NCBI RefSeq assembly: GCF_947169445.1
Contig: NZ_CAMVPU010000010.1
Location: 1-64,000, forward strand
Direction of reading: 5' to 3'
From: an uncultured Butyrivibrio sp.
GTDB taxonomy: Bacteria; Bacillota; Clostridia; Lachnospirales; Lachnospiraceae
DNA: 64,000 nucleotides
The notes beneath the pieces are model-generated. The model was given only the letters and a program-made list of their open reading frames with translations. It had not been told where the DNA came from and did not search any database. Shown here piece after piece: positions 18,801-26,955 of this stretch (position 1 is the stretch's first letter; each line of letters opens with the position of its first letter). Made by a program: the position numbers and the translations under genes.

Positions 18801-19475
18801 TTTATTGTCTGCTGATTCAAGCAAAATCTCATGTCCGTTTTTATCTTTAAGAACATAGGAAAGCTCAGCCGCATCTTTATCAGGGCCGCAGACTTCCGTC
18901 ATTACTATAAGCTCATAATCCGTAGTCCTTACGCACTTTTCCGATACTGCATTTTCTACTTTGCTGCAAGAAGCTTCATCCGCATCTTTTGCCCCAAGGT
19001 ACCTACTATGCACATATACCCCATTCTCGGGGATATAAGTTTTTTCGCAGTCGCAGATCCAGACATTCCTGTATATGCCTGCACCTGAATACCATCTGGT
19101 ATTAGGGAACTTGCATCTGGCAGCAACCATCAGCTCATTATTTCCCTCTTTTACATAATCAGAAATATTCAGGATAAATTGTGAATAGCCATACTTCCAT
19201 TCACCGGCCTCTTTACCATTTACATAGACTATACTGTCCATATAAATTCCGTCAAATATCAAAAAGAGCTCTTTATCCAAATCCCCCTTTGTACAAACAA
19301 AGCTCTTTGAGTACCAACCTGTACTGTCTCTGTAGAGATTGTGCGGGTTAGTTATCATGTAATCGTGAGGAATTGACTCCTCTTTAAAATCCGCACCATG
19401 TAAAAGTGCATCTTCATAGGTAGTTCCAAATTCTGCTTCCCAAAACTTCCATCCATCAGTAAAAAGTTTTTTCAT
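15870..19475 (-). CDS. Large glycoside hydrolase family 2 enzyme (beta-galactosidase-like) with C-terminal accessory domains
   Basis: At 1201 residues this is a long GH2 protein. It has the sugar-binding sandwich (about 1-160), an immunoglobulin-like domain, and the TIM barrel (about 315-640) with GVCIHHDLGALG, RLTHNMYDP, the acid/base Glu in IMWSIGNE and the nucleophile Glu in VIYGSET. A galactosidase-type domain and bacterial Ig-like segments follow. The last 270 residues hold two similar beta-sandwich modules (YSGIDFG near 980 and FDGIDFG near 1110) resembling family-6-type carbohydrate-binding modules. There is no signal peptide. It lies 78 bp behind the esterase gene, so the two are probably co-transcribed. 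It could remove galactose or another beta-linked decoration from xylo-oligosaccharides; the substrate is inference. Confidence 0.88.
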   Translation of the reverse strand: MKKLFTDGWKFWEAEFGTTYEDALLHGADFKEESIPHDYMITNPHNLYRDSTGWYSKSFVCTKGDLDKELFLIFDGIYMDSIVYVNGKEAGEWKYGYSQFILNISDYVKEGNNELMVAARCKFPNTRWYSGAGIYRNVWICDCEKTYIPENGVYVHSRYLGAKDADEASCSKVENAVSEKCVRTTDYELIVMTEVCGPDKDAAELSYVLKDKNGHEILLESADNKEKDSFSAKLPASISDYGNVINNKADSHIYVQRFIVRNVKEWDIAETNLYTLTVSLENSDISNEACGEAVTIGFRDVRMDTQKGFFLNGRNLKLNGVCIHHDLGALGSAYNNLAMRRRLIQFKEMGVNAIRLTHNMYDPQVLDLADEMGFLLISEAFDMWEGPKTEFDYARFFPKWHGRDVASWVRRDRNHPSVIMWSIGNEIYDTHASERGQEVTRNLKELVEAHDPLFNGRATFGSNYMPWEMAQKCADILKVVGYNYAENFYEEHHKAHPDWVIYGSETYSIVQSRGVYHFPLSVPTLSDTDEQCSSLGNSTTSWGADSIENCICKDRDMEFSMGQFIWTGYDYIGEPTPYQTKNSYFGLIDTAGFPKDAFYAWKSAWVSADKDPFVHVFPYWDFNESQLIDVRVCSNATVVELFVNGKSLGKQELTHAKGSGNKIFADYQVPYEKGEITAVAYDLEGKEIARETHKSFGDTDSFVVNIDDRLNKYYSGKNNAEGNYSESDKDLVFAEISAVDKDGNIVENASDYVNVKVTGGKLKGLDNGDSTDYDSYLSSCRKLFNGKLLAIVEPFGDPLDVKLEVSKGEYVPVRKIELSVTKGKKSFNKNENIAIVTAKVYPEDATDKTLVFKVLNKNGTEANIAKLYESKEMGKASKSLTLTADKNAVTSCVVEGIGDGSFTLRCEAFNKNREVVSVMSLLEFEVTGMGAAFLDPYGFIPGSLYTSYIGVVGNGNEHGVASARGEETVITYSGIDFGIEGSDEITVPIFTLNDDAYDFEVWQGIPGEDGAECLKAAVYQKKSIWNVYQEDTWKLSKRLTGVQTISFKVFQKFHIKGFSFTRQLRAYTDLKALDADSIYGDTFTKTEDAVEGIGNNVTIGFDGIDFGKEGAKEITICGRTRALANTVHLRMVKADETNDISLEESGYDEKGTEIKEILEFPQSSEYKEVTFQIDLRKGKWDISFVFLPGSDFDFKTFRFGK

Positions 19476-19553
19476 GTACTATGCATACTCCTTCTCTTTG
19501 CGTAATGTCGACACTCGGAAGTTTATCAAGGAAAACTGCGTATTCAGCCTTCC

Positions 19554-21548
19554 TTAGGCAATCTCTCGTGAAAATGGTCCCATTGGAATTTCGGTCTCAT
19601 TTGAAATAAGCCCGCCTTCGTAGGTATTATCGCAGCACCACATCAGCTCTTTGGCTTCCTCATAAGCCTTATCATCCTCAATATAAACAAGCAATCCCCC
19701 ATTTTCTGTATCTAGTATCACCTTAGCACGCACCTTTTCTTTCTCTGATTGCACATATAAATCTTTAATTTCAGTTCCTTTTCCGGCATCAATGACCTGC
19801 AGTCCATTTGCGTGAGTAAGCTCTACTGCTATAGCCTTTTTGCCGTCCTTATCAGTTATTTTCCTGATGCCTGCTACTTCCGGTCCCATGTACTCTCCAT
19901 TATAGCAGTATTTTAGATGAGCTGCACACAGTGCAAGTCTCTCTCCGATTGGTTTCTTGGTGACAGGGTGAAGATCATTATCTTCTCCAAGTCCCATTGT
20001 TACAACAAGTCCTGTTGCAGGAATCTCCAGCATTTTAGCCTGGGTAAGTCTGAATTTTCCCCAGTCATCCTTTACAGGACTATCTATAGTAAAGTTAGGA
20101 AGTGACGTTCCGATAAACGGAAGATTCTCTTCATTCCAGGCTTTTCTATATCCTGATATCATACGCTCCATAAGAGCATTATAATCATAGCCATCCTCTA
20201 CATTGGATTCGCCCTGATACCAGGTAACTCCATCTATAGGGAAGTTATGACAGGGTGCTGTCATTGCATTATATAGTCCTGTAGACTTCCAGTTAATAAA
20301 GTCTGTAGGCGGAATCATCTCGCATTTTGCTCCGACTTTGTACTGCCATACTCCGTCGAGGAAAGCTGCAGAGGTTTCATTAAATATCTTATAATCTTTA
20401 CCAGGAGTAAATCTTCCAAGTCCTGTCTCTACACAGACTCTTATGACGATTGTATTATCCTTCTTCCTGGTAAGTCCCTCGGGAATATCGTACTTGCGAG
20501 GCGGATACTGATATGGTGTATCTCCGACTCTCACTCCGTTTACGAATACAACATCGTTATCAACTATTGTTCCAAGGAAAAGACGTGCTTTCTTACCGGC
20601 AAGTTCCTCTGGCAGATCAAACTTTCTTCTAAACCATACACTTCCTATAAAACCATCAAGGTCTGTTCCCTTAAAGAATCCCGGAATCTTAAATTCCTTC
20701 CAGGTATTGTCTTTAGAACTTCCCTGATTCTTTTTATCAGCGCTATTTTTATCTTTTGATCTGGTTTCGCTATCGTTTATACCGTCCCAGGCTTCCCAAT
20801 GCTCTTTAAGTCCCAGGTCTGCTTCAAAAAGATTCTTCCTCCAGGTATTGCCATTATCCATGTTGGCCTGCATAACCTGTTTTCTGAACTCTTCATCCGA
20901 ATACTTATCTGCTTCTGCCAATAACTCGTCATAGCCTTCCAGCATTTCTCTGCTCATCCAGGAAGAAATTCTTGATCCTCCAAGGCTTGCATTGATAAAG
21001 CCAACAGTCTGTCCTGTAAGTTTTTGCAAGTGCTCCGCAAAAAAGAAAGCCGTAGCAGAAAAGTTTACGATAGTATCCTTATTCACTGAGGTCCAGCTGC
21101 CTGAACGAAGTTCCTCCAAAGGTCCCTCAAAGCTGCTATCCTCAATGATCTTGAAGGTTCTGATCGTATTATTATCAGCAATTTTAAGAAGCTCCGGATA
21201 TTTATCTTTTACCCTGATAACCGGAAGTTCCATATTGGACTGTCCTGAGCAGAACCACACAAGGCCGATCATCACATCCTTAACAATTGCTGTATTCCCG
21301 TTCTCATCTGTCACTTCAAGCCTGTATGGGCCGCCGCTTTCATGAGCTGGAAGATACACATCAAATCTCCCCTTCTCATCACACTCGCCTTCTGAGCCAC
21401 AAAGAACCGTCCCTTCTGGCTCATCCTCATCCAAGAGCCTGACCGCAACCTTTGCTCTGGCCTCATCCCAGCCCCAGATATGTATACTCTTTCTTCGCTG
21501 CAGTACTACTCCATCTGACAGCAAGCGAGGTAATCTAAGTTCTGACAT
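19554..21548 (-). CDS. Sialate O-acetylesterase-like (SGNH) esterase, probable xylan acetylesterase
   Basis: The 664-residue protein has the SASA-type split SGNH hydrolase. Block I with the catalytic Ser is FCSGQSNMELPV (near residue 104) and the later block is GVTWYQGESN (near 440). Between them lies a GH2-like jelly-roll insertion (about 290-370, LFLGTIVDNDVVFVNG), common in this family. No signal peptide is seen, so it should deacetylate imported oligosaccharides in the cytoplasm. In Firmicutes and Bacteroidetes xylan loci such genes usually encode acetyl-xylan esterases; sialic acid genes are absent here. ATG 21548 follows GAGGAGATT. It leads the GH2 gene. Confidence 0.88.
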   Translation of the reverse strand: MSELRLPRLLSDGVVLQRRKSIHIWGWDEARAKVAVRLLDEDEPEGTVLCGSEGECDEKGRFDVYLPAHESGGPYRLEVTDENGNTAIVKDVMIGLVWFCSGQSNMELPVIRVKDKYPELLKIADNNTIRTFKIIEDSSFEGPLEELRSGSWTSVNKDTIVNFSATAFFFAEHLQKLTGQTVGFINASLGGSRISSWMSREMLEGYDELLAEADKYSDEEFRKQVMQANMDNGNTWRKNLFEADLGLKEHWEAWDGINDSETRSKDKNSADKKNQGSSKDNTWKEFKIPGFFKGTDLDGFIGSVWFRRKFDLPEELAGKKARLFLGTIVDNDVVFVNGVRVGDTPYQYPPRKYDIPEGLTRKKDNTIVIRVCVETGLGRFTPGKDYKIFNETSAAFLDGVWQYKVGAKCEMIPPTDFINWKSTGLYNAMTAPCHNFPIDGVTWYQGESNVEDGYDYNALMERMISGYRKAWNEENLPFIGTSLPNFTIDSPVKDDWGKFRLTQAKMLEIPATGLVVTMGLGEDNDLHPVTKKPIGERLALCAAHLKYCYNGEYMGPEVAGIRKITDKDGKKAIAVELTHANGLQVIDAGKGTEIKDLYVQSEKEKVRAKVILDTENGGLLVYIEDDKAYEEAKELMWCCDNTYEGGLISNETEIPMGPFSREIA

Positions 21549-21589
21549 TTCATAATCTCCTCATACTATATGCCTTATCCATGTTTTAC

Positions 21590-21595
21590 ATTATA
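21590..21595 (-). promoter_or_regulatory. Candidate -10 box (TATAAT) of the esterase-GH2 operon
   Basis: A perfect TATAAT on the minus strand, preceded by TG, lies about 42 bases upstream of the esterase start. The -35 is poorly conserved (T-rich). Confidence 0.45.
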
Positions 21596-21748
21596 CAAAA
21601 ATACTTTATAAAAATGCCGCGTACATAATGCGCCCATTTAATCAAATTTTGCGTACTGCAACTTTTCAGATTATGATCCAAGTTGATATTTTACGACTCT
21701 GATAAATGTTTTTTGTTCTCAGGCCTTATGAAGCATGCTGCATTTACC

Positions 21749-22070
21749 GATACATTTCAAAATATTTACCGCTTGACGAGTCATTTACCCTCCCGAACAG
21801 TAGTGATTTTGATTCCATTACCTCTGTTAGCACTATTTATCCACTTAGACAGTACTAATCCTGATTATCTTTACCGTTGCTAGCTTCATTTCTTTACTCA
21901 GGTGGTACTAATCTTAATCTCTTTACCGTTGCTGGCTTTATTTCCATATTCAGGTAGTAATAATCTCAATTTCTTTACCGTTGATAGCTCCATTTTCCTA
22001 CTCAGGTGGTACCAATTATGATTTCTTCGCCGATTCTTTACTGCTACTTGCGTCATTTCCGTACTCAGGC
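21749..22070. repeat. Degenerate 52-bp tandem repeat, about six copies
   Basis: Copies begin at about 21749, 21800, 21852, 21905, 21957 and 22009, giving periods of 51, 52, 53, 52 and 52 bases. Shared blocks are GTACTAATC, TTTACCGTTGCTAGC and TTTACTCAGG. The middle three copies are best conserved and the outer ones drift; the last is longer. No coding frame follows the unit, since 52 is not a multiple of three. The copies abut directly with no spacers, so this is not a CRISPR array. Confidence 0.8.
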
Positions 22071-22089
22071 ATTACACTTCATATTCCCA

Positions 22090-22460
22090 TATTGCAGATG
22101 CTCGGAAATGTGCTTTTCTCTTTCATACTCTTGGTGGATTTATCGTGGATAGATATATGATTTGTGAGTCATTTGAGCAGAGCACTTGCCGAGGTGTTTT
22201 CGAGGCTAGTGCGAGCCATGGGGATGCTCTTAATGAGGTATTTTCGAGTATAGTGCATATCCCTTTGCACGAGCTTGATAATTCATGAGGGCAACTAGAA
22301 AAAGACCAATTCCTACGGTTTACCCAAATTTTAAACCGTAGGAATTGGTCTTATGATATTTGTCCCATGAATTACAGCGCGGATGCACTTACAAATCATG
22401 TATCATCCTCGAAAATCCTTCAAAAAACGAAAACAAGTATTTCCGAGCGCTGCAATGATA
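22090..22460. repeat. Nested imperfect inverted-repeat element of about 370 bp
   Basis: The outer arms are about 22090-22171 and 22380-22457. They share ATTGCAG, GCTCGGAAAT, GGATTT, and TATGATTTGT/CATGATTTGT when one arm is reverse complemented. Inner arms pair TAATTCATG (near 22288) with its complement near 22370. The centre is a perfect 21-bp stem, 22302-22322 with 22332-22352, around the nine-base loop CCCAAATTT. The left half also has a 44-bp partial duplication (GAGGTGTTTTCGAG at 22191, GAGGTATTTTCGAG at 22235). The right end stops five bases from the xylB stop codon. No coding frame is evident. Confidence 0.8.
22302..22352. terminator. Perfect 21-bp hairpin, possible xylB terminator
   Basis: This is the core of the inverted-repeat element and the only strong hairpin downstream of xylB, 113 bases past its stop. 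The minus strand continues into CTAGTTGCCC without a good T-run, so a terminator role is uncertain. Confidence 0.4.
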
Positions 22461-22464
22461 AATA

Positions 22465-23934
22465 TTAAATAATCTTGTCGAAAGTCTTAGCAAGAGCAGG
22501 ATAAATTGTCTTAAACTGCTGATAGCGAGCCTCATACTTTGCAACAAGCTCTGGATCCGGCTTCTCAGTCTTAGAAACCTTTACGATTGCTGCAGCTGCT
22601 GCCTCAACACTTTCATATGCTCCGCAGGCAACCATAGCAAGCATAGCGCCGCCCATTCCAGGGCCTTCCTCACATGCAGGAACATCTACTTCTATGTTAA
22701 GAATGTTGGCAATCATCTTTCTCCAAAGAGGGCTCTTTGCACCGCCGCCGCAGATCATTGTTCTCTCAGGCTTAACTCCGATGCTCTTTGCAACTTCATA
22801 CATATCCCTTGTAGCAAATGCAACGCCTTCAAGAACAGCCTGTGTCATATCCTCTCTTGTTGTGTCCATTGTGATACCTGTGAAAGTAGCACGTGCATTA
22901 GGATTGTTCCAAGGAGATCTCTCACCCATAAGATATGGAAGGAAGAATACATGGTTCTCACCAAGCTTCTCAATGCCCTTCTGCTCATCAGCATAATCTT
23001 TGGTCTTAAGGATTTCATCCATCCACCACTTGTTGCAGCTTGCAGCACTAAGCATGCAGCCCATAAGATGGAAATGTCCATCTGCATGGTCAAAAGAGTG
23101 AAGTGCGTTATTGCTGTCTACTGCAAAGCTGTCAGATGACATAAAGATTGTTCCACTTGTTCCAAGTGAGATATTACATCTGTTGTTGCCAACTGTACCT
23201 GTTCCAACAGCCGCTGCTGCATTATCACCGGCACCTGCTGCGATAACAACGCCTTCTTTAAGTCCAAGCTCAGCAGCAAGCTCTGCCTTCAGCTCGCCGA
23301 CCTTATCTGCACTGTTGTAAAGAGTAGGAAGCATATCCTCTGTAATGCCGCAGATATCGCACATCTCTTTGGACCACTTGCGGTTCTGAACATCGAGAAG
23401 AAGCATTCCTGATGCATCTGAATAGTCTGTGCAGAATGTTCCAGAAAGCTTATATGCAAGATAATCCTTAGGAAGCATTATCTTCTTGATCTTCTTAAAG
23501 TTCTCAGGCTCATTTTCCTTAACCCAGAGAATCTTAGGAGCTGTAAAGCCTGCAAATGCGATATTTGCAGTATATCCTGAAAGTGTCTCTTTACCGATCT
23601 CACCATTCAGATAATCAACCTGCTTCTGAGTTCTTCCATCATTCCAAAGAATTGCAGGACGAATAACCTCATCGTTCTCATCAAGGATTACAAGTCCGTG
23701 CATCTGTCCACCAAAGCTGATACCAGCTACCTGAGACTTATCAGCATCCTTAAGAAGTTCCTTAAGTCCCTCAATTGCCTGTGCGTACCAGTCCTCAGGC
23801 TTCTGCTCAGACCAGCCTGGCTGAGGGAAGTATAAAGGATATTCCTTTGTAACCGTTCCGTGAATCTTACCTGACTCATCCATTAATACAAGCTTAACGG
23901 ATGATGTTCCCAAATCTACACCTATGTATAACAT
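22465..23934 (-). CDS. xylB: Xylulokinase
   Basis: The 489-residue FGGY-family kinase has the N-terminal nucleotide-fold motif GVDLGTSSVK (5-14). The xylulokinase signature ISFGGQMHGLV (73-83), GDNAAAAVGTG (about 235) and CGGGAKSPLW (about 397) follow. It phosphorylates D-xylulose to xylulose 5-phosphate, feeding the pentose phosphate or phosphoketolase route and finishing the xylan pathway in this locus. ATG 23934 has a consensus AGGAGG site. It is transcribed alone, divergent from the 24191 gene. The isomerase making xylulose is either the FucI-type gene at the left edge or a xylA elsewhere. Confidence 0.95.
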   Translation of the reverse strand: MLYIGVDLGTSSVKLVLMDESGKIHGTVTKEYPLYFPQPGWSEQKPEDWYAQAIEGLKELLKDADKSQVAGISFGGQMHGLVILDENDEVIRPAILWNDGRTQKQVDYLNGEIGKETLSGYTANIAFAGFTAPKILWVKENEPENFKKIKKIMLPKDYLAYKLSGTFCTDYSDASGMLLLDVQNRKWSKEMCDICGITEDMLPTLYNSADKVGELKAELAAELGLKEGVVIAAGAGDNAAAAVGTGTVGNNRCNISLGTSGTIFMSSDSFAVDSNNALHSFDHADGHFHLMGCMLSAASCNKWWMDEILKTKDYADEQKGIEKLGENHVFFLPYLMGERSPWNNPNARATFTGITMDTTREDMTQAVLEGVAFATRDMYEVAKSIGVKPERTMICGGGAKSPLWRKMIANILNIEVDVPACEEGPGMGGAMLAMVACGAYESVEAAAAAIVKVSKTEKPDPELVAKYEARYQQFKTIYPALAKTFDKII

Positions 23935-24190
23935 ACCTTTTCCTCCTGTTACTAATACTTATTGGATTTCATATCCAACATTTCATTAATCATCAACCAA
24001 AAACTCTTCATATGTAAGAGCATTATCACCCTTATACACCATATATACTACCAACATTACAACTGAGATTCATTTCGTATTTTGCTTTTTACTTCTTGAT
24101 TATTGATAATGCAATTTGACAATTCATATTATATAATTAAATAGTGTCAATATTTGTTTTATTTTCCGATATTTAGTAAAGGAGGTTTCT

Positions 24191-24754
24191 ATGTCTGATG
24201 CCAATCTACTCACCAAACAACTCATGCGCGCCAAAAGACTTAAAGCTCAGTCTATAATTGGAGCTGCAACAACCGCAGGCGTAATCATCGGTCTTATTCC
24301 GATTCCATTTTCCGACACCATTCTTTTGACCAAGGCCGAAGACATGGAGGTTAATTCCATTGCCTCCATCTATGGAATTGCCAAAGACGATAAGAGTAGA
24401 GAATTCATCAAAAAGATCATAGAAGTCGCAACTGCCGGTACCGTAATCAAAACGGCCACCTCCACCCTTAAAGCCATTCCCGGTGTTAACCTTAGCGCCG
24501 GCGTCGTCAATGCAATTATTGCAGGCTGCATTGTAGCAGTTATAGGCGAGAGTTCTATTCTGGCCTTTGAACAGATTTCAACAGGCAAAAAAACTCTTGA
24601 TGACCTTGAATGGCTGCAAAAGCTGGTAGAATCCAAATTCGCCAACAGGTTCTTCAAGAGTATTTACAAATCATTTGGTCAAATTTCCGAACATGCAGGA
24701 AAAGAGCAAATCATCCAGACTATTAAGGATACATTTATGATGCGTACCGCCTAA
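24191..24754 (+). CDS. DUF697-like membrane-associated protein
   Basis: The 187-residue protein has two hydrophobic helical stretches, about 22-40 (GAATTAGVIIGLIPIPFSD) and about 95-120. The IPFSD motif and following IYGIAKDD match the DUF697 domain that elsewhere is fused to GTPases; here no GTPase domain is present. The function is unknown, perhaps a membrane stress or GTPase partner protein. The start follows AAAGGAGG. TTGACA near 24117 may be part of its promoter. Confidence 0.7.
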   Translation: MSDANLLTKQLMRAKRLKAQSIIGAATTAGVIIGLIPIPFSDTILLTKAEDMEVNSIASIYGIAKDDKSREFIKKIIEVATAGTVIKTATSTLKAIPGVNLSAGVVNAIIAGCIVAVIGESSILAFEQISTGKKTLDDLEWLQKLVESKFANRFFKSIYKSFGQISEHAGKEQIIQTIKDTFMMRTA

Positions 24755-24760
24755 ATTTTC

Positions 24761-24792
24761 GCCAGGTCATATTCACATGGCCTGGCATTTTT
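24761..24792. terminator. Bidirectional hairpin terminator
   Basis: GCCAGGTCAT pairs with ATGGCCTGGC around a short loop and is followed by ATTTTTT. It separates convergent genes ending at 24754 and 24815. Confidence 0.88.
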
Positions 24793-24814
24793 TGCATATT
24801 CAATTCCGGAAAGC

Positions 24815-26146
24815 TTAGTCCAGTACCATATCGTCCCCACTGTATTTAAGTGGATTCACCCTCCACATCTTATGGGATATAAGAACTACCAAAGCAAACA
24901 GATTCGGATGATTATTTAGAAGTTCAATCAATGACTCCGGAGAATTACGGAATCTCATTAGCGCCAGCACCAGTTTAGGTCTTCTTCCGATAAATTCCAT
25001 TATAAGAGCATGATTGGTTACAAAATCCGCAACCCCCACCATGTCAGTGCTAAAACCATTCTGTCCCAGTATCTCTTTTACCGATTCTACCATCTCCGGT
25101 TTCTTGCCCTTGTATTTGAAAATGTATGCAACCAGCTGAGCCGCACTGTCGGAGTATCTGTTTCCGGCAAAGGTTTCGATGATCTTATCAGCATCCCCAC
25201 CCTTTGCGTTGACAATGACATTTCCAAGCATATTTGCCACATTTTCTCTTGTGGACATCTTTACAGATCTGATAAAGCTGTTAAGCATTTTATCCAGGTC
25301 TGTCATTTTTTTATCCTGCCTTGGAGCCTTCCAAACGCTCATTCCACCTATATCATCGTAAAAAACAATTGCATTTGCGCAGTGATTCTCTGCAAATCCA
25401 AGCCTTCCAAAATTCGTTCCAAGATAGAACTGCTTTTTTCCCACATCATTCAAAAGAATATTTACAAAATCACTCTCTGCTATGATATTAAGGATCTTGC
25501 TTCTGTTCTTTTTAATCTGCGAGGAATACTTCTGGATAAACTCATCAGAAAATCCCTGTCCATCAAAAGAAAAGCAGTTATCAACGCGGTCATCCATTAT
25601 AGTAATAAACTTGGACTTATTACCACCCTTGGAATGCCCGGTAACTGTGATCTTATCGTAGCCATCAAGATCCAGGGACTTAAACCAGTTAAGCGCATTG
25701 TTCTGATATGCAGTCGGAACCTGGTAAAGACCGGATACATTATCAATCCACTCCGCATCAGACTGCGTTCCCTTGAAGGCTACAATGGCCTCGTTATAAG
25801 TAGGGTCATACAAAAAAGCACTTCTTCCGCCACCGGCACTGTCGCTCTCATAATGAACCTGCATTATGATTATGTCTTTGAGATGCTGGTTAGGACGTAT
25901 AGCCCACATTATTTCTTTATATTCTGCCCCGGTTACTCCAGTGCTGTATTCCTTATCATTCTCGATCTGCGCAGCATTTCTCAGGACTCCATTAACAAAA
26001 TCTCCAATTGTTCTGGATTCCTGACTCGTTGAAAGAAATGTGCCTCTGGGGCCACCTAGATTTTCACAATAAAGAAGATTGTTGATCAGAACTATTTCTT
26101 CAATAGTAAGATTACTGTTCAGATTATCGCCCATACAATACCCCAT
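24815..26146 (-). CDS. Mbeg1-like (DUF2974) alpha/beta-hydrolase-fold protein
   Basis: The 443-residue protein has a lipase-like core. The nucleophile elbow GHSKGG has Ser172, preceded by AIVAFKGTQSDAEW. This is the pattern of the DUF2974 family, common in Firmicutes, often several copies per genome. The C-terminal half (from about 290) is helical and has no recognised domain. No signal peptide or anchor is seen. Two in-frame ATGs (26146, 26134) are possible; neither has a strong site. It lies 65 bp behind an unknown gene and may share its transcript. Ester hydrolysis is plausible; the substrate is unknown. Confidence 0.75.
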   Translation of the reverse strand: MGYCMGDNLNSNLTIEEIVLINNLLYCENLGGPRGTFLSTSQESRTIGDFVNGVLRNAAQIENDKEYSTGVTGAEYKEIMWAIRPNQHLKDIIIMQVHYESDSAGGGRSAFLYDPTYNEAIVAFKGTQSDAEWIDNVSGLYQVPTAYQNNALNWFKSLDLDGYDKITVTGHSKGGNKSKFITIMDDRVDNCFSFDGQGFSDEFIQKYSSQIKKNRSKILNIIAESDFVNILLNDVGKKQFYLGTNFGRLGFAENHCANAIVFYDDIGGMSVWKAPRQDKKMTDLDKMLNSFIRSVKMSTRENVANMLGNVIVNAKGGDADKIIETFAGNRYSDSAAQLVAYIFKYKGKKPEMVESVKEILGQNGFSTDMVGVADFVTNHALIMEFIGRRPKLVLALMRFRNSPESLIELLNNHPNLFALVVLISHKMWRVNPLKYSGDDMVLD

Positions 26147-26211
26147 TAATCTCTACACATATCCCTATCATCAAATACCTTTGATATTCCTGATAAATAA
26201 TCCTAAATCCG

Positions 26212-26871
26212 TCACAGATACAATGTTGTCGAATACAGTCTGTCCTTGGTAAAGTCACTGTCTGCAGTCTTAAGGACTACAACGTAAACATCCCCTTTAA
26301 CCCCTTCCTTTAAAAGACAGTTTTCAATCTCCTTAGCAACTCCATCGCACTTAGCTGTATTAAGCTTAGAGCCATCTAAAAAGACCTTAATATCATTCCC
26401 CGCGTTGATTTTGCCGCTAAGCACATCTTTTGGAGATAGTTTCTCACCGAAATCTCCTCCAAGAGTCTCCCAGAATCCGACATTTACCTGAATAACAGGG
26501 AATCTGCCGTTTACAAGAATACGTTTTACTTCCCTGGCCATGGAATCCTTGATAAGTTCCCCAAAGAAATCATCCTTTATGTCGTAATCGCCATTATCTT
26601 TTTTCTCAGCAGTTGCAATAAAGGCGCTTTCCCTGTCAATTCCCTCTACCTTGTAGTACCATTCGTTATAGGTTCTTACCGTTCCGGCCTTAGGCTCACA
26701 GCCTGTAATCTCAAAGTTATAGCTTGGATACTTCTCTGCAAAATATCCGGCCACAGCCCTCATCTCAGTAAGTATTTCCTTGTCCTCATCACAGAGCTGT
26801 CCGTTTTCTATTTCCTCCGTATGAAATGTTATCCCCGACAAAATATTTTTTTCCGCAGCTGTAATTTCCAT
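26212..26871 (-). CDS. Hypothetical protein
   Basis: A soluble-looking 219-residue protein that I do not recognise. I start it at ATG 26871, which follows GGAGGGG; a TTG at 26883 lies within the ribosome binding site. It has no signal peptide or membrane segment. The C-terminal part has an alternating hydrophobic pattern (VYVVVLKT) suggesting a beta strand at the core. It precedes the lipase-like gene in the same direction, so a functional partnership is possible but unsupported by motifs. Confidence 0.6.
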   Translation of the reverse strand: MEITAAEKNILSGITFHTEEIENGQLCDEDKEILTEMRAVAGYFAEKYPSYNFEITGCEPKAGTVRTYNEWYYKVEGIDRESAFIATAEKKDNGDYDIKDDFFGELIKDSMAREVKRILVNGRFPVIQVNVGFWETLGGDFGEKLSPKDVLSGKINAGNDIKVFLDGSKLNTAKCDGVAKEIENCLLKEGVKGDVYVVVLKTADSDFTKDRLYSTTLYL

Positions 26872-26955
26872 TTTCCCCTCCAATTAATATGTGCACTCAT
26901 TCCTATCAGTCTATGGCAGAGAATATATTATTTCTGTATCCAACATCTTTCATCC

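Noticed and set aside
19554..21548. Sialic acid catabolism esterase
   Set aside because: The family name suggests sialate, but no sialic acid gene is nearby and the context is xylan; acetyl-xylan esterase is more likely.
21749..22070. CRISPR array
   Set aside because: The 52-bp units abut without unique spacers, copies drift, and no cas gene is nearby.
25010..26032. 340-codon plus-strand open frame opposite the lipase-like gene
   Set aside because: The minus-strand frame has the GHSKGG motif and family similarity; the plus frame has no ribosome binding site and an unnatural residue mix.
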